Of a stretch of DNA of 64,000 bases, positions 11,761 to 22,460 are shown in pieces. Position numbers and translations under genes: made by a program. The notes under the pieces are model-generated. The model was not told the DNA's origin. It saw only the letters and a list, made by a program, of their open reading frames with translations, and made no database searches. Each line of letters starts with the position of its first letter. Position 1 is the first letter of the stretch. Source of the stretch: Trifolium pratense (lineage: Eukaryota; Streptophyta; Magnoliopsida; Fabales; Fabaceae); assembly GCF_020283565.1 (NCBI RefSeq), contig NC_060060.1, positions 20,708,001 through 20,772,000 of the forward strand, read 5' to 3'.

Positions 11761-12214
11761 AAACCTTTGCAGTCCCTCCACTTTTTGTGATGACAAAAGG
11801 GGGAGAAAAAGAAGAAGAAGCTTGTTTCAAGAATGCTAGGATTTTAAGATTTCTGCTGCTTATGTATTGTGTTTGCTTTGTGTACTGTGTTTAAAATTTA
11901 AAACTTTTGATATAGAACTTCTAGCATTATGTAATCTAAGTCTTAAGCATCTGTCTTTAAATGTCCTGAATCATCTTTTGATCTTAATCTTGTTAAACAC
12001 ATGGTTTGTAATGCTTACTTGAAGTATGAATGATTAAGAATATGTTATGATTCAGACTTCTTTTATCTTGCTCAATTTTATCTTGATAATTTGAAATTGA
12101 ATGCATAAATTGAGGGGGAGTTTTTTGATAAAAATACTAGTACATTTATCATTTGATTAAATCAGAAATCATTTTTAAATTAAAGAAGTTTGTCATCATC
12201 AAAAAGGGGGAGAT
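11761..12214 (+). other. 3' non-coding region with three purine tracts
   Basis: Purine tracts occur at about 11794-11821 (ACAAAAGGGGGAGAAAAAG), about 12111-12120 (TTGAGGGGGAG) and 12199-12213 (CAAAAAGGGGGAGATT). The last directly abuts the right LTR and is the plus-strand priming polypurine tract. The upstream copies share the GGGGGAG core. Repeated PPT-like motifs are a reported Sirevirus trait. Confidence 0.75.
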
Positions 12215-13876
12215 TGTTGAGGCAAAATCCACTTTTGATGTTTTAAAGATTACAAACATCTTTAATTATATTTTAAATGATTCTGATCATTTTGTTATCT
12301 AACAAGTGCTTTTGAGTGGCATAAGATTAAATAGATTCTAACAAACCACTTGCAAAGTAAAAATCCTGCAAAGCTGTTTCAAGACCATTCTAAGAACATT
12401 CTCAGCAGACAGACTGCAGTTTTGACAAATAAGCACGTTTTGGAATAAGTGCTTTCTGGTTTTTCAAGTCAACTAAGAACAAAACAAATAAGCACTTTAC
12501 AATGGATTTATGGACCAAATCACTACAGGAGATAATCTCTTTTGGGATCAACAACATGTGATGGAATTTAAGTATATGCTTTCCTAGTCACATATCATGA
12601 AGAAAACCATGAGCTTGATCAATTGTGGTATTGGCCAACCAATGAATACATCTGATATAATATCATGGACCAATCACAAAGGAACAACCAGATTTTAACT
12701 ATGAGTTGTATTGTACTTATGCAAAGTACACAAATGGAACATTCTTCCATGGCTTGTCATAGAAGTACAATTTTGTCTCATATGCTATTGTACTATTCCA
12801 GCTGGTTTTATTCTCTTGCTAAGGCTACTACTGATCAGTCCTTTGAGCTATCTAACAGCTGCACACCACAAGGAAGGAAGGATGAAGGTTCATCTTATTT
12901 GCTGGTGCAGTCAAGACTGTTTCAAGACCAATGCAAGACTGATCCTGCACACAGTTTTTCAAAACCATCTCCAACTGTCATGAGTCCTTTTCTGAGCATC
13001 CAAACGGCTATATCTGATACATGACAGTGGAAGGATGTAAGAAACAACTCATATACACTTGGCAACAGCTCATACTTATTTGGATCTTATGGATCAAAGC
13101 CAAAAGGAAATCAAGACTGTTCCAAGACTGAACAGAGAATCTGCACATTATGCAGAAGTTGTCTGCTGCATATAGAGCACTGAGTAACAGCTCTATTTTA
13201 CTCTCTAATTGATATACTTGAAGGCCAAGCTTCAATCTCAAGCAAGCATCTATAAAAGGCAATCAAGTCCAAGGGAAAGAGCAAGAGTTTTCAAGCAATT
13301 CAAGTGATATAAATCCCATTCAATCTCTTTAGCTCAAAGTCCTTTTTAAGTCACTCTTTTGTATCATAATCTGAGTTCCAATCTCTTTAGAGTGCTTTCA
13401 TCTAAGCTTCTCTTTTATAGTGAGTCTGAAATTAAGCTTAGAAACAAATCATCTATATTGTAATTGCTCAAGTCAATACGTGACTATTGATTGAGTGTTG
13501 ATTGGTCAAGTTGACTAGGAAAGTTCAAAGCTCTAGGAGCTTTGGTAAGTTGTTGATCTTAGGTCAAGATCAAGGTGAATTTGTAAGTATTGGATCTGTA
13601 ACTTTTAAGTGATTCTAGTGGACAAACTCACAGGAGGTGGGGACTGGACGTAACCCAAAGATTAGGGGTGAACCAGGATAACTCTTTGTGTTTATCTTCT
13701 TTCCCTTAAACTTTTATTTTCTGCAACTATTTTTACACAGCACAGATCATTCTTAGAACGATCTCACTGAGCACAAATAATTTTATCACTAACTATTTAT
13801 TTTGTGACTTGAGTTTAAATTTTAAAAGGGTCACAATTCAAACCCCCCCTTTCTTGTGAAAAACTTTGCTACTTCA
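12215..13876 (+). repeat. 3' LTR of the Sirevirus element
   Basis: Same length as the 5' LTR and identical as far as read, including the TATA box at 13251-13258. Followed by the target duplication GAAAC (13877-13881). Confidence 0.95.
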
Positions 13877-13881
13877 GAAAC

Positions 13882-14392
13882 ATGATTTTAAAAGAAGAAA
13901 ATATCTGTTTTTATGCCCTTATTAATCCAAAAAAATAAAATAAAGATCCGTTTATATTTTTAAGGATTAAAATTTGTTATATTTTAAAAGACGAAAAATA
14001 ATTTCACATCTAATCAACCGAACGAGATTATGAGGTCCAATAGACCGGATATTAGTGGTGAAAAAGAAGAAATTTTTTTTTTTATTAAATTAAAAGAAGG
14101 AAAATTTATTTAAATTTATTTTAAATAATCTATTAACATTTATTTTTATAAGACAAAATTTAGGATGAAAGGATAATGCTGATGATCTAATCTAATCTAA
14201 AGTAGGGAGTTTAAAAAAGTAATTACACAATTACCTTGTTCCTCCAAACCAAGAATCAATTAACACTTTATCCTCCTAAAATAATTTAAAAGGAAAAATA
14301 AATCCGAAACCTAAACAGTTACTACATGTGATTATTATGTATTTACATCAAGCAAAGCAAGCAAGCAAGCTGCAGCATACACGACGGTGACA
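13882..14392. other. AT-rich upstream region of orphan locus A
   Basis: No coding frame. Just before the ATG is a short tandem AAGC run (about 14351-14370). No certain TATA box was chosen. Confidence 0.4.
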
Positions 14393-15877
14393 ATGCCTCC
14401 TCCTCCTCAATACGAACTTGACGGCGGCTCTCGTTTTCGCAATGTCAAGTTCGCTCCCATCTCCGACCGCGAGAAAAATATCCTTCGCCATCTCACAGGC
14501 AAGCTCACTTCCCTCTCCGAAACCCAGATATACCTCCTCTCCGATGAAGAGTTAACTCGCCACGTCGTGTACGAGTTATCTCACCTACCCTACGACGAGT
14601 TCTGTCGTTTCTTGGCGGCCGAGATTTCCCCCTTCTTACCTATCATCGATCGAGCATATTTATATCTGTTATCTCAGATTTACCGTAAAGTCGAAGCCAA
14701 ACCCAAAGAGGAAGAACAAACGGGGATAGTTGTTTTGAGTTTGTACTTTTTCCTTATCATTCTCTTTTTCTTCATGGCAATTTTATCTTATTACTCATCG
14801 CATTTCTTTTCTTTCTTTCTTTAGTTGTCGCCTCAGTTTCTATCTTCGTAGTCACAACAAGATTGGTGCGCAATTTCTGCCAGGTTAATCCCTTAGAATG
14901 TATTTTGTTTGAATATTTAAGGGATTTTGTTGTATTGTAAGGATTTGTGTACTCCTTATTAATACAATTGATTAAGGGATTTTCTAATTGTGTTACTATT
15001 TTCTTTGTTTTGGTCCTAGTGGTTGAACACAAGATTGCAATATTCTAAAGGTGATTTCGTTGTTACTACTACCATTTCTCTTAAGGTAACGAACAAACTG
15101 GTTGTTGTGGATTAGATGTCTCCATGTTTTTGTTTCCAAAATGTAGGAGTGTCAGAATTACCGTGCCGGTCTGTGATGGATCGCTACATTCTGTCGTTGG
15201 CTTGTATTTTCCTGTTTAGATAATGGTCTGATGTTCATTAATAAATGTATTTCAGCCGGAGAAACCTTCAAATAGTCCCATTTTTTTCTCTAAATATTCA
15301 ATACCTGAACCTGAAGGTCTCCAGGTATTGTTCTATCCCGGATAACATCTAACAAGTTTGGCTGTCATTATTCATATGCTAGTATGGAGTTTAAGACATT
15401 ATTTATATCTATATGCTACTGTATCATGCTTTCCCGATTAGTAATTTGAAATTTTAACAAATATTGATGCTAAATGACACTTTTTTCAACTTCAGGGTTT
15501 TAAAGACATTATATACCTTCGAAAAGCAAGACAGGTCCTTTTCAGATTGTATCATATTAAATGCTAATGATAAACTTGAGCAAAATCTCTTATGTTCGTT
15601 AATAAATACTTTTCACCAGGAGCGACTGATACCTTCAAATAGACCCATCGTTTCCTCCAAATATTCAAGAAGTGCAGATGTGCAGGTATTGTTCTATACC
15701 AGATAACATCTAACAAGTTTGGCTGTCATCATTCATATGTTAGTATGGAGTTTAAGACATTATTTATCTCTACATGCTACTGTATCCTGCTTTCCTAATT
15801 AGTAATTGTATGCTAAATGACACTGTTTTCAACTTCAGGGTTATAAAGTCATTCAAAAAGCCAAAACAGTTTTTTGA
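14393..15877 (+). CDS. Orphan family locus A: single-span membrane protein, 7 coding exons
   Basis: Not recognised. Exons inferred from GT..AG sites shared with paralogues: 14393-14738, 14825-14883, 15020-15085, 15256-15324, 15496-15534, 15620-15685, 15839-15877 (TGA). They join into 227 open codons. Exon 1 gives a Pro-rich start then a helical region with LSETQIYLLSDEELTRHV and AAEISPFLPII. The exon 1/2 junction creates one hydrophobic segment (IVVL joined to IVASVSIFVV). Later exons are short and polar, with an S-K-Y-S motif in both exon 4 and its copy. Exons 4-5 (69+39 bp) are duplicated as 15620-15685 and 15839-15880 (66+42 bp), introns included. Exon 1 read past the donor stops at 14824, which would give a 143-residue alternative from the ATG. 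A further exon-like block at 16904-16964 (61 bp) matches one at locus D and may be UTR. Splicing is inferred, not observed. Confidence 0.55.
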
Positions 15878-17200
15878 CAGGTCAGCTTCAGATTCTATCA
15901 TATCAAATGCTAATGTTAAACTTGACCAAAACCAAAGCTGTTGCTGAGGTTTGAATTGGCTCAATTTTGGTTCTTTGAGTAAGTGTTTTGAATAGCGGGA
16001 TTTTAGAAAAACCTTGAAATATCTTTACATGTGTCTACTATGCCAAAAATAAGTTTTAATAACGGTATTTGTACAACACTTTTAATATCCCTAAACACCT
16101 TATACAACATTTATGACATCAAGCGCCATAAGAGCAAGCTATCAAAGATATATGAAACTAAATAAATAGCACTTTACCTCATTCTCACGCTCGCAAACAT
16201 CTAAATGCAACTTCCTTCCCCATTTACTTACTCAATAAGGGTTTCTTTCAAATCTCCTAAGAAACATCAGCAACCAAGCACAGTCACAAATCAGCCGTCG
16301 AACTTCCGTTGTCCTCAAACACCGTTGTCACCATTGTAATTGTAGTAGTCGTGGTTTAGTCCATTGTGTCGGCTCTCTCTCGTTGCAGTGGTGTTCTCCC
16401 CCTCGTTCCTGTCACCCTGTTCTAACTTCCCTGTAGTCGTATTTTTTCGTCATCCTATTCTCGCAGCAGCCATCGCAGGTTTCTCCCTTAGACACCTCTC
16501 GTTTCATTGTGGCATAAGCAATAAGATTTTCACAAGCGCATATCTGTATTTTTTTAGGTCTTGAATTATTTTAAATTTTAAAGACAGATATACAAGAGAA
16601 GACAAGGGTCAACTTTAAAATATAGAATAGTTATTGTTGTTAATGTCAGCACAGAAAAAAATAATTTACTGTCTCTGAAAAAAAAAAAAATCTTTATAAT
16701 TGCATGGTCAGGGAGAGAAGGGAAAGCAATACTCCAGTATCAACAGCTTCCTCCACTGCAACACTTTTAGCTAAAATTGATTGGATTTTGTTTTGTCCAT
16801 TGGATCTGTGCCAATTATACAAATTAACCTTCACTTTGTCATTCAATGGTGTACTTAGTAACCCTTTGAATTTTGTTTTGTCCATTGCATCTACCATCTG
16901 CAGAAAGTTGAGCAGCATCAGGAAGGCACATATAGAGTTGTTGTTTGAAGCAGTAGATCTACTGGTATATGCACATCCTGATTTTAATTGATTTGCTTCT
17001 ATCTGCATGGTTTGCAGGGTTTATGTCTTTTGCCTTTTGTTATTATATGAAAATTTTGTTATATTGTTGCACTTAGTAGAAACATTGCTCTATATGTTTT
17101 ATTCTTGTTGGGCTAAAGTTAGTGCTGGATTGAGACAATCTTCTGATTTCAAAGTTCAAGCTGGGAATATTTTTTAGCTTTCACATAGATGTCAATCATA
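15878..17200 (+). other. 3' part of locus A: introns and possible UTR exons
   Basis: Homology to locus D resumes near 16580. Exon-like blocks start at 16712 (after TGGTCAG) and span 16904-16964 (CATCTGCAG before, GTATATGC after); both have counterparts in locus D. In locus A they contain stops in the inferred frame. The stretch 16180-16560 is more GC-rich and unlike locus D; its origin is unknown. Confidence 0.45.
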
Positions 17201-17219
17201 AATTTTTGGTATGGAATCA

Positions 17220-18830
17220 ATTTTTAATGAATGTAACAGAAACTGAGAGTATCATAGAGAAGAAGAGAGAAATCTATTATATTGTATTGATGAAATGAAT
17301 CATAACTACAATAGTGAACAGAGAGTGGGTAAACGATGCACTTTGCCTAAACAAGAGGAACTACAAAAATCCAAATTTGATTTATGAGGTAAAGAAACAT
17401 TGCAGATAGCTAAAGTAGCTTTAAGAGCCTCATGATGAGCATGACCTAGCCTATTATGCCACATGGTGTAAACAGATGGACCTAGGCTAGACATAGTATT
17501 ATTTGCAGTAGAATTAAAAGAAGTATTAGGACTTATAGCTATAGAGTTGACTTGTGGTGCAGTAGAGATGCTAGAATCCAAGACATAGAGGCCATCCTTG
17601 CCCAGCTTTCCTTGCAAAAGCACTTCAGAATTGGCCTGAGATTTGACAAGACACAAATCAGGGTGAAATTCAAAATAAACAGCATTATCTCGGGCAAACC
17701 GACTCACTGAAATGAGGTTTTTGGTAATGGCAGGAACTAAGAGTAAGTTGTTGAGTGAAAGTCTAGTGTGTGGTTTGTAAGGTGAATGAAATTTAGCTGA
17801 GCCTACAGATGTGATAGACAAACCTTGGCCGTTGCCTAATAGAACTTGATCTGATCCTGAAAGAGAGATACTGTCCAGAAGATTCTCAGAGTTGTTGGTG
17901 TTGGTGACATGGTGTGTAGCGCCAGAGTCAGGGTACCATAGCTGAGAAGCTTGTGAGGTTTGTGCATCAGATCCAGTGAGATAGGCTTGAGGTTTGCCTA
18001 GCTCCTGAAGAAACAGGACGAGCGGAAGGGAGAAAACCTGGTGGTGGATAAGCAGATGGATGTGGTTGAGCACTGTGCCAAGGATTGAGCCACTGATTCC
18101 CACTTGGAGGACGAGCCGGAGCCACCTGCCATGGTGGTTGAACAACGGCAGAGTTGCGATGGTAACAGATACGCGCATCATGACCAAATTTCTCACAGAT
18201 CTGACGCTGAACATTGGATCTTCCACCACTTCTACCACCACCACGGCCTCTACGGCCACCACTCCGGCCACCACGACCACCATGGAAGTCTCCACCTAAC
18301 AGATGAGGTGCAGGAGAACTAGATCCAGTAGAATCAACAGGTGAAATTGGTGGAACCTGAGCTACATTGACCGGGAGAGGTTCAGAGAGTACCGCTTTCT
18401 TCAATTTCTCCAGCTTAGCTTCACGAGCAAGAAGCATCGCTTCAGCTTCGACAATAGGAGTATAGGACACAGATCAGAGCGATACTAAATAATCACACTA
18501 AGAGCATTATACTCATCAGGAAGTCCATCAAGAATAGCTTCAAGTTGATCGCGATGGTTGGTCGGATCTCCAATGGAGGCAAGAATGTCGGTGATGAGTT
18601 GAATGCTAGCAAGATATTCCGTAACAGATTTCTCACCTTTAGAGATGGATTTGAGTTCCGATCGTAACTGCCTCAATTTCGCACTGATCTGAGCGTGAAA
18701 GTACTGGTGAATTTCATCCCCACTTGGTTTGCATGAACACAGCGAACAACACGAGGTAAGATAGAAAACTAAGGCCTTGTTTATATACCACTGCTCATTT
18801 GTGCTGACTCAGCACAGTTAGTTACAGATT
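17220..18830 (-). pseudogene. Internally deleted Ty1/copia element
   Basis: Minus-strand copia remnant. From about 18745 downward it reads Gag (LRSELKSISKGEKSVTEYLA near 18665, LEKLKKAVL near 18410), an RGG-rich stretch, one knuckle-like CEKFGHDARICYHR, protease WYPDSGATHHVT near 17940, and pre-integrase MWHNRLGHAHHEAL near 17450. It stops after GKVHRLP near 17340, and integrase, RT and RNase H are absent. LTR-like DNA follows directly (17225-17310, with CTCTATGATACTCTCAG on the minus strand). Near 18775-18830 is an LTR-like piece with TATATAAAC. Frameshifts lie near 18475 and 18000-18290. It is a deletion derivative that could have moved only in trans. Confidence 0.75.
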
Positions 18831-20035
18831 AGTTATTGCTTAAGGCCTTGTTTGGCTAATACAAAACTAAGCTAGCTGATACTATGCAAAATTACTCTAA
18901 TAGAATGTTCCCTAATTTTTGTGTATGCTACTTTGACCTTGCTCATAATTGTGTTACATTAGTATGAAAAGTGGTTCATCACTGCAATAATTTTTAGTCA
19001 TTAGCTGTTTCTATTCTTTACATTACAAAGGTTTTATAAGCGTTTTCCTCCCATGATGCAGGCAAAGAGAAAATCAGATTAGCTTAAGAGAAGTTTGTTC
19101 CAAAAGGAAAGATTCATGAAGGTTGTATTTTTTTTTTTTGAAGCAGAAAGTTTGTCATTTTCACAACGTTGATTGCATGAGTTGAATTTTACGATCGGGT
19201 TATTTTGTAAATAAAACTTTGTGTGGTACTTAGCTTGAATGTCTTATACGGTACTATGTGCAAAAGGTCCCTATATAGGTTTGATTTTAATCCTGTAAAT
19301 TTTTTATTTCAATAATTTTGGTTGGTCCCTCAACAAATTTATTTGATGACATGGCGTAGAGACTAGTACTTGCATGCTGACTAATCATTCCTCACTTTGG
19401 AGCTATTATTTATATGGAAAATGCTAACTAGTTCCCATGGGGGTTAATGAGCTAAATAAGGTATGAATGTATTGGAAATTGTGTAATCTACTTTTTATAA
19501 GTATAAAAAATGCTCTTTTCAATGTAAAAATTACTCCTATTTATATTTTGCAAACCTTTTCCACAATTTCTATAAAATTTTAGGATAAGTAATGTTGCTC
19601 ATTTTATATTATATTTTATATTGAATTTTTTTTTTTTGAAAGTATATTGAAACTATTTTATTGAATGAAATGAGTTTAAATTTGTTTATGTAATTTTTTT
19701 TTTTTGAGTATTTAAGGCAACATAAATAACTTTATCTTCAACTCAATTTTGATCGGAATTAATTCTGCCAAAATCAATTTTTCTGACTGCAAAACCATAC
19801 ACTTGAAAAGTTGACCTTGCCCAATAAATAATTTTTCATACTCAATGGCTAGAAAGTTTTACAAGTAATAAAAAACTACAAATAACACTTCTATAGGACA
19901 GCCAAAAAAAAAACGAGAAAGAAAAAAACTACTAATAACACTCTAACATAAAGTAAAGTGCTGGATTTTGGAAGAGAAAAAAGCGTAGTTGAATGATTTA
20001 GAAGAACAAACTATATTGATCTTCAACTCGAAATG
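18831..20035. other. AT-rich intergenic region
   Basis: No coding frame. Several T and A homopolymers occur (19130, 19628, 19697), and a GGTCCCT-type dispersed repeat lies near 19265-19370. Nothing else recognised. Confidence 0.4.
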
Positions 20036-20041
20036 TCAAAA

Positions 20042-21044
20042 AACTGTTTTGGCTTTTCGATGGTACTTAATGGCTTTAAAACCCTGAAGTTGAAAACAGT
20101 GTGAATTAGCATACGATATTTGTAAAATTTCAAATTACAGTAGCATGTAGATATAAATATCGTCTTAAACTCCATACTAACATATGAATGATGATAGGCA
20201 ATTGTCAGATGTTATCCGAGATAGAACAATACAATACCTGCACATTTGCAGATGTTGAATATTTGGAGAGAAAAATGGGTCCATTTCGCTCCGGCTGAAT
20301 ATATTTATTAATGAACATCAGACCATGATACGACTAAATAGACAAAATTATGGAGACATCTGATGATGATACACAACAACCAATTTGTTTGTTTGTTACC
20401 TGAGGAGCAATGGTGGTGACAGCAACATCACGTCTTGTGCGCTCCCACTAGATCAAAACAAAGAAAATAACAAAACTAGTTCAGAAAATAAATACTATCA
20501 CTAAATCAATAATAATGCATAATCGAGTGACAATAATAATAATAACAACAATAATAGTCAAATTATGACTATGAATATGAATATGAATATTCTTGATTGA
20601 TAAAGAGGGAAAAATAAAATAAAAAATGAAAGGGTTGGAATTTGAATACCAGACAAAAACCTTGTACAAATCTTTCTAAGAATATGAAGTTAACAACCCC
20701 GGAGACAACTAAAGAAAGAAAGAAATGTGATGAAGAAAAAGAGAATGAGATAGGGAAAAAGTACAAACTCAAATAAATTAGCCGGTCCCAAGTCATCGGA
20801 TGAGATGTCCGTTCGTCCTCATTGGGTTTGGGTTTACGAGGGGTGAAAATCTCAAATGTCAAGGCTTGAACGACGCCTTTGACAATAGGTAAGAAGTGAG
20901 AAATTTTGGCCTCACGAGACGACCGAACTCGTCTTCGGATAGGCGAGTTAACGCGTCATCGGCAAGGAGGAATATCTTGGTTTCGGAGATGGAAGAGAGC
21001 TTAGTAATAGCCCCCACGACAATTATCATTGCCTTCACCATCAA
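20042..21044 (-). pseudogene. Orphan family locus C (frameshifted)
   Basis: Minus-strand paralogue of locus A. Exon 1 (21044 downward) has LSSISETKIFLLADDALTRL matching the family core. The frame then breaks near 20930: the expected PFLPIV-like part continues in another frame (SHFLPIVKGVVQALTFEIF), so a one-base change is likely. Homologous exons are 20400-20447 (48 bp), 20238-20294 (57 bp) and a GGTTTTAAAG exon starting at 20093, each with AG before it; the first two also have a GT after. Exon 2 is 48 bp here, not 2 mod 3 as in the intact loci, a second sign of decay. The last exon lacks a donor and runs to unrelated DNA near 20035. Confidence 0.6.
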
Positions 21045-21149
21045 CTACTCGTACTCCCATACCGGTAACACTAGTCAAGAATGTAAGGCAGATTCTATAG
21101 ATGTTGATTCTAGCACACCGAAAACCCTCACTCACAGTAAGAGTAGATA

Positions 21150-21571
21150 GGCGCCTGCGAGAAAGCGAAGAAGAGAGAGGTCGAGTTTCGATTCAAGAGG
21201 CATTGTGTATGTATGTTACTTGTTTGATGTTTGGCATGCAATTATACTATACTAGTAATATTATTTAACGGATCCAGGTACCTATTGAGGCACTATATAT
21301 CATAAGCAAAAATACTTATATGGTCAAAATATTTTGGCCACAATACTTATTTGCTCATACATCAAAATATATATCATTTAACTAATTAAAAGCTATACAT
21401 TACTTACTTTCTCTCTCTAGTATCTACCTTTTTCTAGATATGCGAGAGTAACCAAATAATGTAGCAGGATAGTATGCAGTAGCATGTAGAGATAAATATT
21501 GTCTTAAACTCCATACTAACATATGAATGATGATAGCCAATTGTTAGATGTTATCCGAGATAGAACAATAC
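21150..21571. other. Junction between loci C and B
   Basis: 21180-21245 resembles the 5' flank of the family (TTGATGTTTGGC). 21260-21440 is unrelated AT-rich DNA. From about 21475 the sequence is intron 4 of locus B on the minus strand. The exon-5 homologue expected for locus B is absent. Confidence 0.45.
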
Positions 21572-22357
21572 CTGCACCTCCACGTCTTCAGGTCTTAAAT
21601 ATTGGGGGTAACAAACGGATCTATTTGGCTGCTGCTGAATATATTTATTAATGAACATCTGACCATGATCACGAGGGATTACGGGGGGGAGGGGGGGAAC
21701 ATGATCACGTCCTGTGTTCAACCACTAGATCAAAACAAAGAAAATAACAGAGTTAGTTCAGAAAATAAATACTATATATCACTGAATTAATAATGATAAT
21801 GCATAATCGAGTGACAATAATAGTGAAATCATGACTATGAATATTCTTGATTGATAAAAGAGGATAAAAGAGGAAAAAATAAAATACCATCCTGAAACAG
21901 CGCACAAATCCTCCGATGACCATCAAGTTAGCAACCGATAACACTAAAGAAAGAAAGAAAAGGAATGCGATGAGCAATAAGATAAAATTGCGATGATGAA
22001 AAAGAGAATGATAGGGAAAAAGTACAAACTCAAAACAATTATTTTCCTGTCCAAACTCATCGGTCCGTCCTCGTTGGCTTTGGCTTTGGCTTTGGCTTTG
22101 GGTTTAGGTTTAGGGGCCAAAATCGCATATACCACGCCTTCAATGACGCCTTCGACCACGGCATCGACAATAGGTAAGAAGGGAGACATCGCGCCTGCCA
22201 CGAGACGATTCAACACGGCTTTGGGTAAGCGAGATAACTCGTATTCGACACGGAGAGTTAATGCATCATCGTCGAGGAAGGATATCTCGGTTTCGGAGAG
22301 GGGAGAGATCTTGCCTGCCACAGAGCGAAGAAGGTCGACTTCGGAGTGAGGAGTCAT
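21572..22357 (-). CDS. Orphan family locus B, 3'-truncated
   Basis: Minus-strand paralogue, unrecognised function. Inferred exons: 22357-22030 (ATG at 22357), 21943-21888, 21724-21683, 21634-21572, giving 163 open codons. Exon 1 carries LSETEISFLDDDALTLRVEY and GAMSPFLPIV, then a Lys-Pro/Lys-Ala tandem repeat from (GGCTTT)n at about 22076-22106. Intron 1 is 86 bp, the same as in locus A, and the junction gives a hydrophobic run (IIVL then MLSVANLMVI). Exon 3 holds CCCCCCCTCCCCCCC, coding prolines, and ends at a GTAATC donor created or exposed by a local deletion. No exon after 21572 was found, so the 3' end is probably lost. If intron 1 is retained, the frame stops at 21944 after 137 residues. 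Confidence 0.5.
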
Positions 22358-22403
22358 CGTACGTGAATGCTATGCTGCTTTGCTTGATGTTTGGCAAATA
22401 TAA

Positions 22404-22460
22404 TGCCTCATCGGCGAGGAGGAGGGATATGCTGTTTGATGTTAGGCAAATATCCAATAT
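22404..22460 (-). pseudogene. Second fragment of orphan-family 5' end
   Basis: About 27 bp (CTCATCGGCGAGGAGGAGGG...) match the SDEEL/DDDAL part of exon 1. They are followed by TTTGATGTTAGGCAAATAT, the family's 5' flank. This is a tiny rearranged copy directly upstream of locus B. Confidence 0.45.

Larger units (their letters stand above)
2699..13876 (+). mobile_element. Complete Sirevirus-type Ty1/copia retrotransposon
   Basis: The element spans 11,178 bp. It has LTRs of exactly equal length (2699-4360 and 12215-13876, 1,662 bp each) that begin TGTTGAGGC and end GCTACTTCA. A perfect 5-bp target duplication GAAAC lies at 2694-2698 and 13877-13881. A primer binding site follows the left LTR and a purine tract precedes the right one. 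Internal order is gag, pol (protease-integrase-RT-RNase H), then an extra large ORF downstream of pol. That layout, the gag with two zinc knuckles and a coiled coil, and the repeated purine tracts fit the Sirevirus (SIRE1/Maximus) lineage. No LTR difference was seen by eye, so insertion should be very recent. The only clear obstacle to coding is that gag and pol are in different frames. Confidence 0.95.

Noticed and set aside
14743..14824. Intron 1 of locus A starting at GTACTT rather than GTTTGT
   Set aside because: GTACTT leaves the wrong phase for exons 2-4 and gives stops in loci B and C; GTTTGT at 14739 keeps all phases and gives 86-bp introns in both A and B.
16364..16564. 66-codon hydrophobic frame inside locus A
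   Set aside because: Lies in an intron-like region absent from locus D and shows no codon or motif support.
16694..17008. Overlapping ~100-codon frames on both strands
   Set aside because: They cover the small 3' exons and introns of locus A; the shared splice sites explain the conservation better.
18060..18322. His/Thr-rich plus-strand frames
   Set aside because: Antisense of the Gly/Arg-rich Gag segment of the deleted copia element.
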